DNA of 64,000 nt from Scytonema hofmannii PCC 7110 (GTDB lineage Bacteria; Cyanobacteriota; Cyanobacteriia; Cyanobacteriales; Nostocaceae): positions 989,031 through 1,053,030 of the forward strand of contig NZ_KQ976354.1 of the NCBI RefSeq assembly GCF_000346485.2, written 5' to 3'. The translations under genes were made by a program, and so were the position numbers. The notes under the pieces are model-generated. The model worked only from the letters and a program-made list of their open reading frames with translations. It had not been told where the DNA came from and made no database searches. The number at the start of each line of letters is the position of its first letter. Within the stretch, counting starts at the first letter, position 1. Positions 1 through 9,466 of the stretch are shown here, piece by piece.

Positions 1-407
1 ATTGCATCATAATCATTACCAAAATATTTATAAAAGACTTTCCATCTTAATAAATTGGGATTATTATATTTATGACAAAAATGAATGCCAAGTATTTTTT
101 TATGTTTATTACCTTTTATACTGAGACAACCGGTTAGGGTGGGACCTGTGACTAAAATGATGTCGCCTGAAAAGCGCTGAATTTTTCGTTTTAAAGAGAG
201 GTGAGACTTATAACCAAAAGTTCCTTTATAGGAGTTATCTTCTACAGGTATATTTAAAGTTGTAAATATTTGTTGACCAGAACCTGAAGGTGTGACGCTT
301 TGTATCTCCCACTTGATACCTTTATTCTGAGTTTCATTGACTAAAATGTAGGCAGCTTTTTCCATGCCTCCAAGGTTTAAACACTGAATTAAATTGAGAA
401 TTTTCAT
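1..407 (-). CDS. Glycosyltransferase, GT-B fold, N-terminal part (runs off left edge)
   Basis: Only the first ~135 codons are in the window. The protein opens MKILNLIQCLNLGGMEKA: a short beta strand followed by a glycine-rich loop, as at the N-terminus of GT4-type GT-B glycosyltransferases, where the acceptor-binding domain begins. A second hydrophobic strand (ILVTGPTL) lies near residue 90. The nucleotide-sugar domain, with any EX7E motif, is outside the window, so donor and linkage cannot be judged. The ATG lies 15 nt after the stop of the upstream polymerase-like gene, which suggests co-transcription in the polysaccharide cluster. Confidence 0.75.
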   Translation of the reverse strand, partial: MKILNLIQCLNLGGMEKAAYILVNETQNKGIKWEIQSVTPSGSGQQIFTTLNIPVEDNSYKGTFGYKSHLSLKRKIQRFSGDIILVTGPTLTGCLSIKGNKHKKILGIHFCHKYNNPNLLRWKVFYKYFGNDYDA

Positions 408-422
408 ATTTTAATACTGAAT

Positions 423-1712
423 TTATCTGTCAAAATTTTGTGATTGAATATACGAAAAATGATTCTTTTTTCTAGCATATAAAGCTACCAAACCTATAAA
501 AATAGCTTGAAAGATAGCCTCTTGTAGAAATCTTCCTATACCATGTGTTAGACCAACCATTGCAGGACTTACGAGTCCCATATAAAGAATTCTACTAAAA
601 GTACTTTTTTGATAAACAGATGATATCCAAAGATGCTTGAATAGGTAGGCTATCAATCCAAAAGTAAAGCATCCAAAGTAACTAAATTCTATAAAAGAAT
701 CGCCAACGCCAGTTATAGTGTAACCGTTAGGTATAGTATAACCATAGAAAGAGGAAAGATACTCAACATACTTATCAAATAAGTTCACTTGTAAAGATTT
801 TTTTAATTCAAAACCGACAATTTGTCCGGGTACATATTGAAATATAATGCTATCCCAATAACCAGAACCAAAACCATATAAACCTGTACGTTCTACTACG
901 TCCATCAATAATGCTGCATTTCTGATTTCTAAAAGCTCTCCTTTTAATAACTGGTTAAATGCCTTTTGCGCGATCGCTGAGACTGCTTGCCAATTACCGC
1001 TAAAAACTAAATTCCAAAAACCACTACGTACTTCACCAAATAGAGGAATCAGAATAGTCATGAAGATTAAAGCGGTAATAACTGACCATCTTGGTGGTAT
1101 TAAGCGACGACCCATCCATAATGAAAGACCTATGATAATGATCAGCGTCATTGTCGGTTGACGACGACCACCAAGAACACTTTGTAATAGAGGCCAACTA
1201 GAAATTGCTGCACAAGTTAGATTAAGAACATTAGGACGCTTCAATAATTGCAACAGAAAAATGGCGAAAGCAATATTTATAACCTGACCTAAAAAAAGAT
1301 ATATGGTTGCTGGTCCTGTCCAGTTACCATTCGCTGCAGTTTGAACAGCAGTACGAGAAAGTAAAAAATTAAAGAAATAGCCCTGAGCCATCAAAGCTAT
1401 TCCTCCTATAAACAACTTACGCTCATCAATCGCAATATTTAAATTTGACAACCAATTTCTATTCGGCTTCATCTCATAGCCGATGAAACAAGCAGCAGCA
1501 CACATAGTTGAAAATAATAAGACTCGTTCTACAGATGCTAGAGATGCTGCACCTGGATTACTTATTAAGGCAAACGCTTGAGGTAGGAAAAAGGAAACAA
1601 ACATACTACCCATAAAAAATGGATATTGGTAAATTCGTTCTACACGAATCACTCCCCAACCTAACAAACTGATGCAAACTATAATAAATAAATTTTGATA
1701 CAATTCAGTCAT
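423..1712 (-). CDS. Polytopic membrane protein, Wzy-like polysaccharide polymerase candidate
   Basis: 429 residues with about ten hydrophobic segments spread over the whole length and one large soluble loop around residues 230-330 rich in aromatic and charged residues. This layout fits O-antigen/exopolysaccharide polymerases of the Wzy type, which join lipid-linked repeat units at the periplasmic face of the inner membrane. Sequence in that family is poorly conserved, so the call rests on topology and on position between glycosyltransferase genes. Alternatives are an O-antigen ligase or another oligosaccharide-repeat membrane enzyme. ATG start; the next glycosyltransferase begins 15 nt after its stop. 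Confidence 0.65.
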   Translation of the reverse strand: MTELYQNLFIIVCISLLGWGVIRVERIYQYPFFMGSMFVSFFLPQAFALISNPGAASLASVERVLLFSTMCAAACFIGYEMKPNRNWLSNLNIAIDERKLFIGGIALMAQGYFFNFLLSRTAVQTAANGNWTGPATIYLFLGQVINIAFAIFLLQLLKRPNVLNLTCAAISSWPLLQSVLGGRRQPTMTLIIIIGLSLWMGRRLIPPRWSVITALIFMTILIPLFGEVRSGFWNLVFSGNWQAVSAIAQKAFNQLLKGELLEIRNAALLMDVVERTGLYGFGSGYWDSIIFQYVPGQIVGFELKKSLQVNLFDKYVEYLSSFYGYTIPNGYTITGVGDSFIEFSYFGCFTFGLIAYLFKHLWISSVYQKSTFSRILYMGLVSPAMVGLTHGIGRFLQEAIFQAIFIGLVALYARKKNHFSYIQSQNFDR

Positions 1713-1920
1713 TAAAGTAATATTACTCTCTCAATTTCTGTAAAACATCATCTTCTTTTTCTCTTCCTCTTACTTTGCGCTCTTTGCGTCTTTGCGGTTT
1801 TTTTCACTCGTCAATTGTTAGTTAATAAACTACTAGAGTGTCAATAGTGTTTTGAAGGGTTCGTAGTTGCGCTGTCTTCGCGCTTAGCGCAACTACGAAC
1901 TTAAATTAGTAACCCTCAAT
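1713..1920. repeat. Intergenic dispersed repeat and long hairpin
   Basis: This gap holds one copy of a dispersed repeat (about 1772-1803, reading GCTCTTTGCGTCTTTGCGG), also found near 4075, 9505, 18380, 18425 and 63140. It also holds a long hairpin at 1859-1900 with 15-bp arms starting GTTCGTAGTTGCG. No gene is visible. The hairpin could end transcription of the upstream glycosyltransferase, but there is no clear T-run. Confidence 0.7.
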
Positions 1921-3171
1921 TTAAACTTGACAGAGTACTACCTGCCTCAGTTTATTTTCTGATTCTTGCATTAAATTATCTAAATACTCTTGCGTGTTAG
2001 TTGTTTTTAAAGAAAGTTTTCTGGTGGTATACATATTCAACAGTTGATTGGCAATTGCATCTATTTCTCTAATAGGGACAATAGCACCATCAATTCCATC
2101 TCGGACAACGGAACCCGAATTGTCAGTCGTAATAGTAGGAACACCCGCAAGCAATGCTTCATAAGTTACCATTGCTGAACCTTCACAAATAGAAGGAAGT
2201 ACAAATACATCCGCCCAATTATACAGATCTTTCATTTGAGCACGTGGAACTCTTCCCAAAAAATCGCACACATCACTGTATTCAGTAACACGCTGAGGGT
2301 TAATCTCTAAGGAGCCTATAACTTTACAAGTAAAAGGTATTTTTCCTTTAATTTGTCTCAGGGCTTTGAGTAAATAGGGAATCCCTTTCCGCAGGTTAAC
2401 TGAACCGACAAATAATATTTTTAACCTATCATTACAATCTTGCGGTACAATTTCAAAAGATTGATGTTGTATTGATTGCTTATTTTTTAAGCGTCCTAAT
2501 GGTACAACAGATATCTTTTTCCCATCTACTCCCCTAGCAATCAAGGAATTTTTGACAAAACTAGAGCCACAAATAATTTGATCTGCTAAGTCTTGTTCGC
2601 GTTGTTCTCGCTGCAATAGTTCTAAATCAGCATCACCTACTTTAAAGGGCGATAGCGACCAACCCAACCAGCGCTCCTCTTCTTCTAGTAAAAGTTTATG
2701 TACGAGTGACCATTCAGCGAGTGTTTGATCTAGAACACAGCGGATACCTCGTTTTTTGGCATATTCAAATAACTCTAGGCATGCACTATTAAATCCATAG
2801 ATAGTATTGGCATCTCCTAAACCGTGTTGAAGAATTTGTTGGCAAAATTCTTGTCCCGCCCAAATAAATATTTTCGGTGCTTGTTCGGGTGAAGCTTTCT
2901 TCAAAGCTTGAAGATATTGATATCCTAATTTGGGGAAGTGAATGATTTGGGCATTTTTAAGTTCTGGTTCATATCTATCTAGACCTTTTTTAAGGAAATT
3001 GGGAAGATGATTGTAAATTCTAGGTCTTCGGAAGAAATTAGCAAATTCATTATGACCTGAGTAAAAGTCAGTGTAGAAACTATCCAAAATACCCCAATGA
3101 TTAAATAGAAGAGGCTCTTGGTAATGTTTTCTGGCTCCTAGTTGTGCTACTAAAACCTTTGTATCAGACAT
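1921..3171 (-). CDS. Glycosyltransferase family 4
   Basis: 416 residues, a full-length GT-B enzyme. The C-terminal half has the GT4 donor-site features: ILFVGSVNLRKGIPYLLKAL opening the second Rossmann domain, and the retaining EX7E motif EGSAMVTYE near residue 332, followed by GVPTITT. Such enzymes transfer a sugar from a nucleotide donor to a growing lipid-linked glycan at the cytoplasmic membrane. Donor and acceptor cannot be read from sequence. ATG start at 3171; flanking genes are all minus strand and all polysaccharide-related. Confidence 0.85.
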   Translation of the reverse strand: MSDTKVLVAQLGARKHYQEPLLFNHWGILDSFYTDFYSGHNEFANFFRRPRIYNHLPNFLKKGLDRYEPELKNAQIIHFPKLGYQYLQALKKASPEQAPKIFIWAGQEFCQQILQHGLGDANTIYGFNSACLELFEYAKKRGIRCVLDQTLAEWSLVHKLLLEEEERWLGWSLSPFKVGDADLELLQREQREQDLADQIICGSSFVKNSLIARGVDGKKISVVPLGRLKNKQSIQHQSFEIVPQDCNDRLKILFVGSVNLRKGIPYLLKALRQIKGKIPFTCKVIGSLEINPQRVTEYSDVCDFLGRVPRAQMKDLYNWADVFVLPSICEGSAMVTYEALLAGVPTITTDNSGSVVRDGIDGAIVPIREIDAIANQLLNMYTTRKLSLKTTNTQEYLDNLMQESENKLRQVVLCQV

Positions 3172-3217
3172 TTTGATTGAGAATTTTTATTTGAAATTGC
3201 TGTATTGCCCACTTAGT

Positions 3218-3922
3218 CTAATTGAAAAATCTAATAAACATTCTGATGAAACCTCTTACATATTTAGAAAAATAGAGAATATAAACAAAATTCCATAATG
3301 GTATATAACATTGGGTTTTGTTGAGAAATAAAACGTCTCCATTATTAGCCTTTGAAAAGACTATGCAAGCAAATCCTAAAGATTTTAAGCGTTCTTTTAT
3401 GGCTTCAACTTCTTTGTGAATGGGAAATACAAAATCGTGAAATTCAACAGTTAATTGTTTGACTTTACAAAGTGTTTCATCATTAATCGAGTTAAATAAA
3501 TCAATTTCTGCACCTTCAATATCTACTTTTAGTAAATCTATACTTTGGATCTGACACTTTTTCATAAAACTTTCCAGAGAAATTCCTTCAACAGTAATCT
3601 TTTCTTTAACAGCACTAACAGCCCAGTTACCTATATGATTAAATTCTGGATTATCTGTCACGCAAAATTGTACTGGCTCATTTGAGTCAGATATTGCATA
3701 GTTAAATTTTTTGATTAAATGTGTTTCCTGAATCTTTTTGTGTAAAGAAGGTAGAGCTTCCACTGCATAGCATTGGCATCCAAATAGCTGACTGACTTCA
3801 TGAGAGAACTGACCTAAATGAGCACCTAAGTCAATAACGACAGAGTCAGATTTGATTAAATTGGCGTAAAAGTGATGACCTCTAATTGAGACCAACCCAG
3901 ATATATCTTGGATAGATTTCAT
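3218..3922 (-). CDS. FkbM-family SAM-dependent methyltransferase
   Basis: The FkbM core is clear: VVIDLGAHLGQFS (SAM-binding motif I), an acidic loop CYAVEALPS, and LLKVDIEGAEIDLF, the family's second hallmark. FkbM enzymes O-methylate sugars or polyketides, so methylation of a sugar in this polysaccharide is the likely role. The open frame extends to 4102, but its first ~40 codons are translated dispersed repeats (the CGCAAAGACGCAAAGAGC-type repeat and a palindrome at 3996-4026). The ATG at 3922 is therefore preferred here. A TTG at 3982 is another option; neither has a good ribosome-binding site. Confidence 0.75.
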   Translation of the reverse strand: MKSIQDISGLVSIRGHHFYANLIKSDSVVIDLGAHLGQFSHEVSQLFGCQCYAVEALPSLHKKIQETHLIKKFNYAISDSNEPVQFCVTDNPEFNHIGNWAVSAVKEKITVEGISLESFMKKCQIQSIDLLKVDIEGAEIDLFNSINDETLCKVKQLTVEFHDFVFPIHKEVEAIKERLKSLGFACIVFSKANNGDVLFLNKTQCYIPLWNFVYILYFSKYVRGFIRMFIRFFN

Positions 3923-3995
3923 AAGCTTAATTAATGTTGTGTATTGATTTATTTCAAAGAATCCAATTTGCTTTTTGAACAATGACTGAGCCTGA

Positions 3996-4026
3996 GAAAC
4001 CAGGTATCTCCCAGATACCTGGTTTC
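3996..4026. repeat. 31-bp palindrome, GGTATCT family
   Basis: Perfect inverted repeat with arms GAAACCAGGTATCT and a 3-nt loop. It belongs to the same family as the copies at 9570-9600 and 29866-29898. It lies in the upstream extension of the FkbM reading frame. Confidence 0.85.
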
Positions 4027-4177
4027 TGACTCCCTTCGGTGCTATAAGACTACCGAAGACATATTCCTCTTTCTTCGTGCTCTTTGCGTCTTTGCGGTTC
4101 ATTTAGATAGATAATCTTTAGGCGGGAAGGGAATATTTCAGGGTTTCTGATTTCACGATTCAATTAGGATTTCTATA

Positions 4178-5848
4178 CTACATTGTTGTTTTATACGAAA
4201 CTTCATACCATTTCCGATCGGATTTTTGAAATTTCAGTTTTAGTTGTTCGCCCTTACCACTCAAATATCTATCACTTTGACATTTAACAGTAGTAGAGCT
4301 TTGAGGAAATTTTACTTGTGCGTTACTTGCACCACCTATAATAAGAACCTCTTGCCCATTAACATAGCGTTCGGTACTCATATCGACGTTGATGATTGGA
4401 TTACCTGTATGGTTATGTACTATAATTTCTTCACATTTTGGCTCAACAATGTAAGGTGGTTTCTGCCAGAAATTAGCTATTCCCTGTAATTCTCGTCGCT
4501 CAACCTTTATATATTGATTGTTGCGAAATAAGGGTCTCTCATTTGTCAAACTAGTAGATTGTTCAGGAGTTCGACAATTTTCAAAATGATTTTCTTCTAT
4601 CACTATATTTTGGAAATCTCCAAAATAAAATATGCAAGCATTTTTCTCAAGCCGCTCGTTACAAAAATGATAATTATTGTAAATATAGATATTACTTATT
4701 TCACCTGTTAAATTTGCTGTAATTGATGGTTTAGTCTCTCCAATAATTTTATTGTTGACAAATTCAATATCATTGTTTTTTCTACTTGTTAAAAAAGCAC
4801 TATCGCAATCATAAAAGTTATTATCTTTTATCAGAAGATTATTAATCTCAAAAGCACAAATACCAGAAAGTGATTTGTGAAATGAGCAGTTAGTAATGAT
4901 GTGCTTATGAATGGACGGGAATTTACCTAGTGTTAAAACTAAACCATGATAAGTAGAATTTTGAAAGATACATTGCTCAAAATAATAAGACTTGTTGGGT
5001 GATAAAGCTGCATTTTCAACCCAAGCGGTTGCCGTTTGAGAAAATTCACAGTTAGTTACAATTAAATCTGCTTCAATACTCAGCATTGCCGCATTGGAAT
5101 TATGCAATTTACTGTTTGATAAAATGACTTTTTGAATTCCATCTCCACCACCATAAATGACCTCTCCTCTAAAGTCATGCACGTAAACAGAATCAATAGT
5201 GATGTTGTCTAAGCTGGTATTAAAATCTAAAACAATCCCTTTATGGCTCAGATCCCAGCCATCTCCACTCATGGGGTCAGCTGGCCATTTATTATTTCCT
5301 GTGAATCCATTTATACCACCACTTAATTCTAAATTTTTGATGACAACATTTTTCCTTGGTTGTTTGGGGTTGAGAGTACCCTGAACCATAATTCCGTGAC
5401 CCCTGACAACATTTCCATCAATAACAGACCAGTCTCCTCGACTATGAAGAACCGTTTTTCCAATACCATCCCCGAAAAGCACGATATTATCGTAGTTAAT
5501 CACAATTGAAGATGGTTCTTTAACAGTTAAAGAAGGTGGAGTCACTTGATATTGACCTGCAGGTATGTAAACATTTCCGCCACCTTTTGTCCCAACTGAA
5601 TTAATGGCAGACTGAATGGTAGCTGTGTTGGCTGCAATAATATTAGGGTCGTTAGTAATACCACTTGTGAGCGGTCCAAAGTCTACAACATTCACAAAAT
5701 CTGTCGGTAAAATTTGAGCTTGTACAGATTGAATTGGGTGTAAATTTTTGGTTACAGCTTTTAATAGGGAAGTTTTACGTAGCAATCGTAACACACTGGC
5801 TAAGGAGCCTAAACTAATGAAAGCGATTAGAGTACGACGATTCAACAT
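4178..5848 (-). CDS. Secreted right-handed beta-helix (pectate-lyase-like) protein
   Basis: 556 residues. The N-terminus has basic residues (MLNRRTL), a hydrophobic stretch and a VQAQ site near residue 43, so it looks like an export signal. The sequence then enters VNVVDFGP and a glycine-rich GTKGGGNVYIPAGQY segment typical of pectate-lyase-superfamily/GDSL beta-helix proteins. It is followed by many 20-25-residue repeats rich in N, I and F (for example KLHNSNAAML and NNLLIKDNNF), which are beta-helix coils. In polysaccharide clusters such proteins are often lyases, epimerases or glycan-binding scaffolds. No catalytic residues can be assigned here. It starts 2 nt before the neighbouring glycosyltransferase stop, so the genes are probably coupled. 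Confidence 0.75.
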   Translation of the reverse strand: MLNRRTLIAFISLGSLASVLRLLRKTSLLKAVTKNLHPIQSVQAQILPTDFVNVVDFGPLTSGITNDPNIIAANTATIQSAINSVGTKGGGNVYIPAGQYQVTPPSLTVKEPSSIVINYDNIVLFGDGIGKTVLHSRGDWSVIDGNVVRGHGIMVQGTLNPKQPRKNVVIKNLELSGGINGFTGNNKWPADPMSGDGWDLSHKGIVLDFNTSLDNITIDSVYVHDFRGEVIYGGGDGIQKVILSNSKLHNSNAAMLSIEADLIVTNCEFSQTATAWVENAALSPNKSYYFEQCIFQNSTYHGLVLTLGKFPSIHKHIITNCSFHKSLSGICAFEINNLLIKDNNFYDCDSAFLTSRKNNDIEFVNNKIIGETKPSITANLTGEISNIYIYNNYHFCNERLEKNACIFYFGDFQNIVIEENHFENCRTPEQSTSLTNERPLFRNNQYIKVERRELQGIANFWQKPPYIVEPKCEEIIVHNHTGNPIINVDMSTERYVNGQEVLIIGGASNAQVKFPQSSTTVKCQSDRYLSGKGEQLKLKFQKSDRKWYEVSYKTTM

Positions 5849-5850
5849 AA

Positions 5851-6981
5851 CTACAATTGCCGTAGTAAATTTTCAAGAGCCTGGGCGCGAACTTGCCAAG
5901 TATTTTGCTGAGCAAATCTTAGTTGATGCAAGCTTTTTTCGTAGGCTTCAGGCTGTTGAGAAAAGGCTAGTTGCTTGCGTATGTACGTGACAGCATTTTC
6001 TACATTGTGAACAATAGTAATCCACTCAGGATATAAACGGCATTCTGGGATATCAGTACTGAGAATTGGGCGACCACTAGCAATACCATCCATAATTTTG
6101 GTAGGACAAGCGGCTTGATTAAACGAGTGCTGCACTACGTAGGGAATCCAATTGATTGCAAAAGATGAGTAATACTGTGCAACTTGGTCGGATGGGACTT
6201 TTCCAACATAACGGACATTAGGCATTTTAAGAACTGCCTTCAGGGCTGTATGCCAATCTGCGCTCATTTCTTCAGCAGATACATCGATACCACCAACAAA
6301 AACAAAGGTCACTTCTGGGCAAGCTTTTATGACATCATAAATCAAGTGCCAATCTAGACGATCGCCTAGGTTACCAACATATCCAACAGTCATTGCTTCT
6401 GGTGGGTTTTCTAGTTGGTTGTTTAAATAGGTTTCTACCGTTCCATGTGGGTAATGGTGTATGCGATCGCTTGCATAAGGATGATGTTTTTGAAGCGCCA
6501 TTTGTTGGGAGTGGGAAGAGCAGAGCGTAATCGCAGCACGTTCTATTAATTCTTTTTCTTGTGCTAAGATTTGGTGCTTGCGGTTAGGTCGATACAGAGC
6601 ATAATCATCAAAATTGTAGTATATTAACCGCTCTGAAGGAACCTTGCGAACCCAAGGGGCAAAGTGCGGTTCAGAAGCTACGATCCAAGGGCTTTGTCCT
6701 GAAATTTGTTTCAGTTGTTGGTACCAGCTTTTAACGAGTTGTTGTAAGTAGATTCTAAATAGCTTCTCTAATCGTCCTGCGTAGCCCGTGGGTAGTGTTT
6801 TAATTGACCGTTTGAGCAAGGGTGGAGGAGTGCGACTAGACCAATTGGGGCGGAGCCGATAGTAAGTTTGCCAATCATAAAAATGTACAGCGTGGGTAGA
6901 GTATTGTTGAGATAGAGCTTCTGCTAGACCATAAGCCCAAGGACTGTTTGCACCCAAAAATAGAAAACTTAGTTTTCCCAT
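5851..6981 (-). CDS. Glycosyltransferase, GT-B type
   Basis: 376 residues. The N-terminus LSFLFLGANSPWAYGLAEAL fits a GT-B first strand. YYNFDDYALY near residue 125 resembles the NFxD/YxxxDD segment of TuaH-like and related family 1 enzymes. The donor domain shows TVGYVGNLGDRLDW and, near residue 296, CPTKIMDGIASGRPIL, which takes the place of a classical EX7E motif. It is likely to add a sugar to the glycan of this cluster at the inner membrane; the specificity is unknown. ATG start; a 40-nt gap separates it from the upstream glycosyltransferase. Confidence 0.8.
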   Translation of the reverse strand: MGKLSFLFLGANSPWAYGLAEALSQQYSTHAVHFYDWQTYYRLRPNWSSRTPPPLLKRSIKTLPTGYAGRLEKLFRIYLQQLVKSWYQQLKQISGQSPWIVASEPHFAPWVRKVPSERLIYYNFDDYALYRPNRKHQILAQEKELIERAAITLCSSHSQQMALQKHHPYASDRIHHYPHGTVETYLNNQLENPPEAMTVGYVGNLGDRLDWHLIYDVIKACPEVTFVFVGGIDVSAEEMSADWHTALKAVLKMPNVRYVGKVPSDQVAQYYSSFAINWIPYVVQHSFNQAACPTKIMDGIASGRPILSTDIPECRLYPEWITIVHNVENAVTYIRKQLAFSQQPEAYEKSLHQLRFAQQNTWQVRAQALENLLRQL

Positions 6982-7021
6982 ATAATTTATGTATATTTTT
7001 ATCAGTTACTGAGTCTTGCGC

Positions 7022-8212
7022 TCACCAACCACGCAAATCTCTCAGCCAGTAACCAAGATAAGGCGATCGCCCAATAAATTCTCTAATGGCTGAACGTAAA
7101 GGGGTGGGCAAAAGCTGAAAACGTCGAATTGGAGGTTGATAAGCTGTTGGTTGCTGACCCCTTTGACTCCTTTCAATTGGTTCAAGGGTAGAAATGCGAT
7201 CAATCAGAGATTCGTATCCCTTCCACATGACTGCTGCATTAAAGTTTGACCGTGCATGTTCAATCACAGCAGCATGAAAAGTTTGATAATTTTCACAAAC
7301 ATCAAGCACTGCTTTAGCCAAGGCTTGTGTGTTACCTAAAGGTACAAACAACCCTGTAGTTTTCGCCTTGACTATTTCTTTTGTTCCCGTGTTTATATCC
7401 CAGGCAACTGGTACACATCCCATACTCATTGCTTCAATTGTAGCCATACCAAATGGCTCAACTCGACTAAGCATCAGCAAAACTTTGGTTGATGCAGCAG
7501 TAGAAAAGATAAAGTCACGTTGAACATGACCGCGAACATGAATATGTTCGGAATTAGGCAACCGCTCAATTTGAGCCTTAAATTCTGCACTCACATGACC
7601 GAACCAATGTAACTTTCCTGCAAACCCCATTTTAACTAACTGTTTCCACAACTTCAGGACATCAAATGCTCCTTTGAGGGGATTATCACCACCCAAGAAA
7701 AGTAGGTCATTTTCCTGCAAAACGTTCAGTTCGATTTGTTCTGGGAAAACGCAACCGTTGGAAATCACAAAAAGTTTCTGAGTTTGTTTTAACCGATGTC
7801 GGAACTGATTAGCTACAGTCTCTGATACAGCAACTATTGCCTCTAAATTTTGTTCTTCTTTAAGGGCTTGATGCCAGTACTGAGAAGCAGTATCATGAAC
7901 AACATAAACACACTTAGTGTTCGGGGGTACGTAAGGAATCGCAACATCAAATTCTCCACAGGCATTAAAAAATACCACGTCCTGTGGATTGTCTTTCAAC
8001 CATCGCAGTAGAGCTGCGGGTGCTTCTGGTGCATTAGCATACAACCCTAAAGACGATACTTGGAAATTATTGTTAGTACTTATTCTAGTGGGTGTAGCCA
8101 GCAAGAGCATAGTTGTTTTATGCCCCGCTTTGGCAGCTTGTTCGCAACAAGATAAAGCAACAGGAGTGATTCCACCACTGCGATCGCTAGGAATTAGCCA
8201 ACAGACTTTCAT
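7022..8212 (-). CDS. Glycosyltransferase family 4
   Basis: 396 residues from the ATG at 8212. A longer frame opens with TTG at 8242, but MKVCWLIPSDRSGGITPVA is the natural GT4 N-terminus. The donor domain reads NDLLFLGGDNPLKGAFDVL, and the EX7E motif is EPFGMATIE near residue 265, followed by GCVPVAWD. The enzyme would transfer a nucleotide-activated sugar with retention of configuration. The C-terminal ~50 residues are basic and aromatic, possibly for membrane attachment. It lies in the minus-strand glycosyltransferase run. Confidence 0.85.
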   Translation of the reverse strand: MKVCWLIPSDRSGGITPVALSCCEQAAKAGHKTTMLLLATPTRISTNNNFQVSSLGLYANAPEAPAALLRWLKDNPQDVVFFNACGEFDVAIPYVPPNTKCVYVVHDTASQYWHQALKEEQNLEAIVAVSETVANQFRHRLKQTQKLFVISNGCVFPEQIELNVLQENDLLFLGGDNPLKGAFDVLKLWKQLVKMGFAGKLHWFGHVSAEFKAQIERLPNSEHIHVRGHVQRDFIFSTAASTKVLLMLSRVEPFGMATIEAMSMGCVPVAWDINTGTKEIVKAKTTGLFVPLGNTQALAKAVLDVCENYQTFHAAVIEHARSNFNAAVMWKGYESLIDRISTLEPIERSQRGQQPTAYQPPIRRFQLLPTPLRSAIREFIGRSPYLGYWLRDLRGW

Positions 8213-8281
8213 TGGTATGATTTGATTTTTCAGAATTTTCAAATTTATAAAGAATTATGATGCCGTGAGAATTGATTGATC

Positions 8282-9466
8282 TCACAACTTGTTTTGAACA
8301 GCGATCGCGCTCTGGCTAAGTTGAAATGAATCGTTATGAGAAACTAAATTTTCAACATTGGCACATTGTTGAATCATCTCAATATAAGAGGGACGAAGTT
8401 GCTCCCAACTAAATCGATTGTAGATGTTGCGATGACGAAGGTAATATTTAGACTCACTATAACCTTCTGCTAGTACCTGAGTTATTAAATTTGCTAAACT
8501 TCCTGTCAATTGAAAATTCGCTAAATATCCATCTTTTCCTACTACAAATTTGGTGATTGCATAATCATGTACCAAACAGGGAAGACCGTAAGACATCGCC
8601 TCTACAAGCACTCGTGGTAACCCTTCTCGTAAAGAAGCTAGTACAAAAAGATCGGCAACTTTATAATAACTCAAAACCTCATGCTGTTTAACAGTTCTTA
8701 CTTGAAAATTCTCAGAACCTAATAATTGAACCCCAAGGTTAATAACTTCATAAGACTCTATGTCTTGTTGTCCCAATAATAAAAGATAAGGTCGTGGCTG
8801 AGGTAAGCTAGCAACCTCACGAATCAGATAATCCATTCGCTTGTGAGATTTATCAATCATTCCTACAGAAAGGATTAAGGGCTGATTGTCAGGTAATCCG
8901 AGCTTAACGCGTAAACTTTTCTGTTCAGAAGGCGTAAGTCTTTGTAATTGTGGTGAAATGTGGAACCCATAAGGAACCAAACTTTGGTTTTCTACTGGAA
9001 CTCCTGCATCTAAAGCTTGTTGCAAGTGAAATGGAGTCAGTTGTTGTATGTAATCCCATCTTGGAAAAGGAGGTTCTTGTGGAGAGCCATTTGAGAATAA
9101 AAGTTTATATCTTTTTTTAGTGAAACGTCGCCAGTGCCAAAGCGCGTGACCTAAGTTGATATCACTGAAGTAGATTATGTCTGGGTTTTCTCGATAAATA
9201 TGTGGTAACAGACTCAAAAAAAATGTCGATTGTTCTATGTTGTAGCCAGTTCTTCCTGTTAATTTACCTAGTTGAATAGCTTTCCCATCACTGCGAGGTA
9301 AATTCCACAAAGTCACCTCTTTCTCATGAGGTTGTCCGGCTCCTTTAAAGAGTGTTAGCTGAATCGAGGGTTCACCTATTAATGTATCAAAACATTCACG
9401 TGTAAACGACTCGAAACCACGCTGTACGTGTCCAAGCCCAGAGCAAGCTATAAAAACTTTAATCAT
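8282..9466 (-). CDS. Glycosyltransferase family 4
   Basis: 394 residues. The N-terminus IKVFIACSGLGHVQRGFESF carries the glycine/histidine loop of GT-B acceptor domains. The second domain has LILSVGMIDKSHKRMDYLI, a typical donor-site strand and lysine. The EX7E motif is EGLPRVLVE near residue 281, followed by GLPCLVHD. The GLGHVQRG start recalls enzymes acting on large glycans or glycopeptides, but this gives no reliable substrate. ATG start; the promoter side (9467-9618) is filled with two dispersed repeats. Confidence 0.85.
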   Translation of the reverse strand: MIKVFIACSGLGHVQRGFESFTRECFDTLIGEPSIQLTLFKGAGQPHEKEVTLWNLPRSDGKAIQLGKLTGRTGYNIEQSTFFLSLLPHIYRENPDIIYFSDINLGHALWHWRRFTKKRYKLLFSNGSPQEPPFPRWDYIQQLTPFHLQQALDAGVPVENQSLVPYGFHISPQLQRLTPSEQKSLRVKLGLPDNQPLILSVGMIDKSHKRMDYLIREVASLPQPRPYLLLLGQQDIESYEVINLGVQLLGSENFQVRTVKQHEVLSYYKVADLFVLASLREGLPRVLVEAMSYGLPCLVHDYAITKFVVGKDGYLANFQLTGSLANLITQVLAEGYSESKYYLRHRNIYNRFSWEQLRPSYIEMIQQCANVENLVSHNDSFQLSQSAIAVQNKL

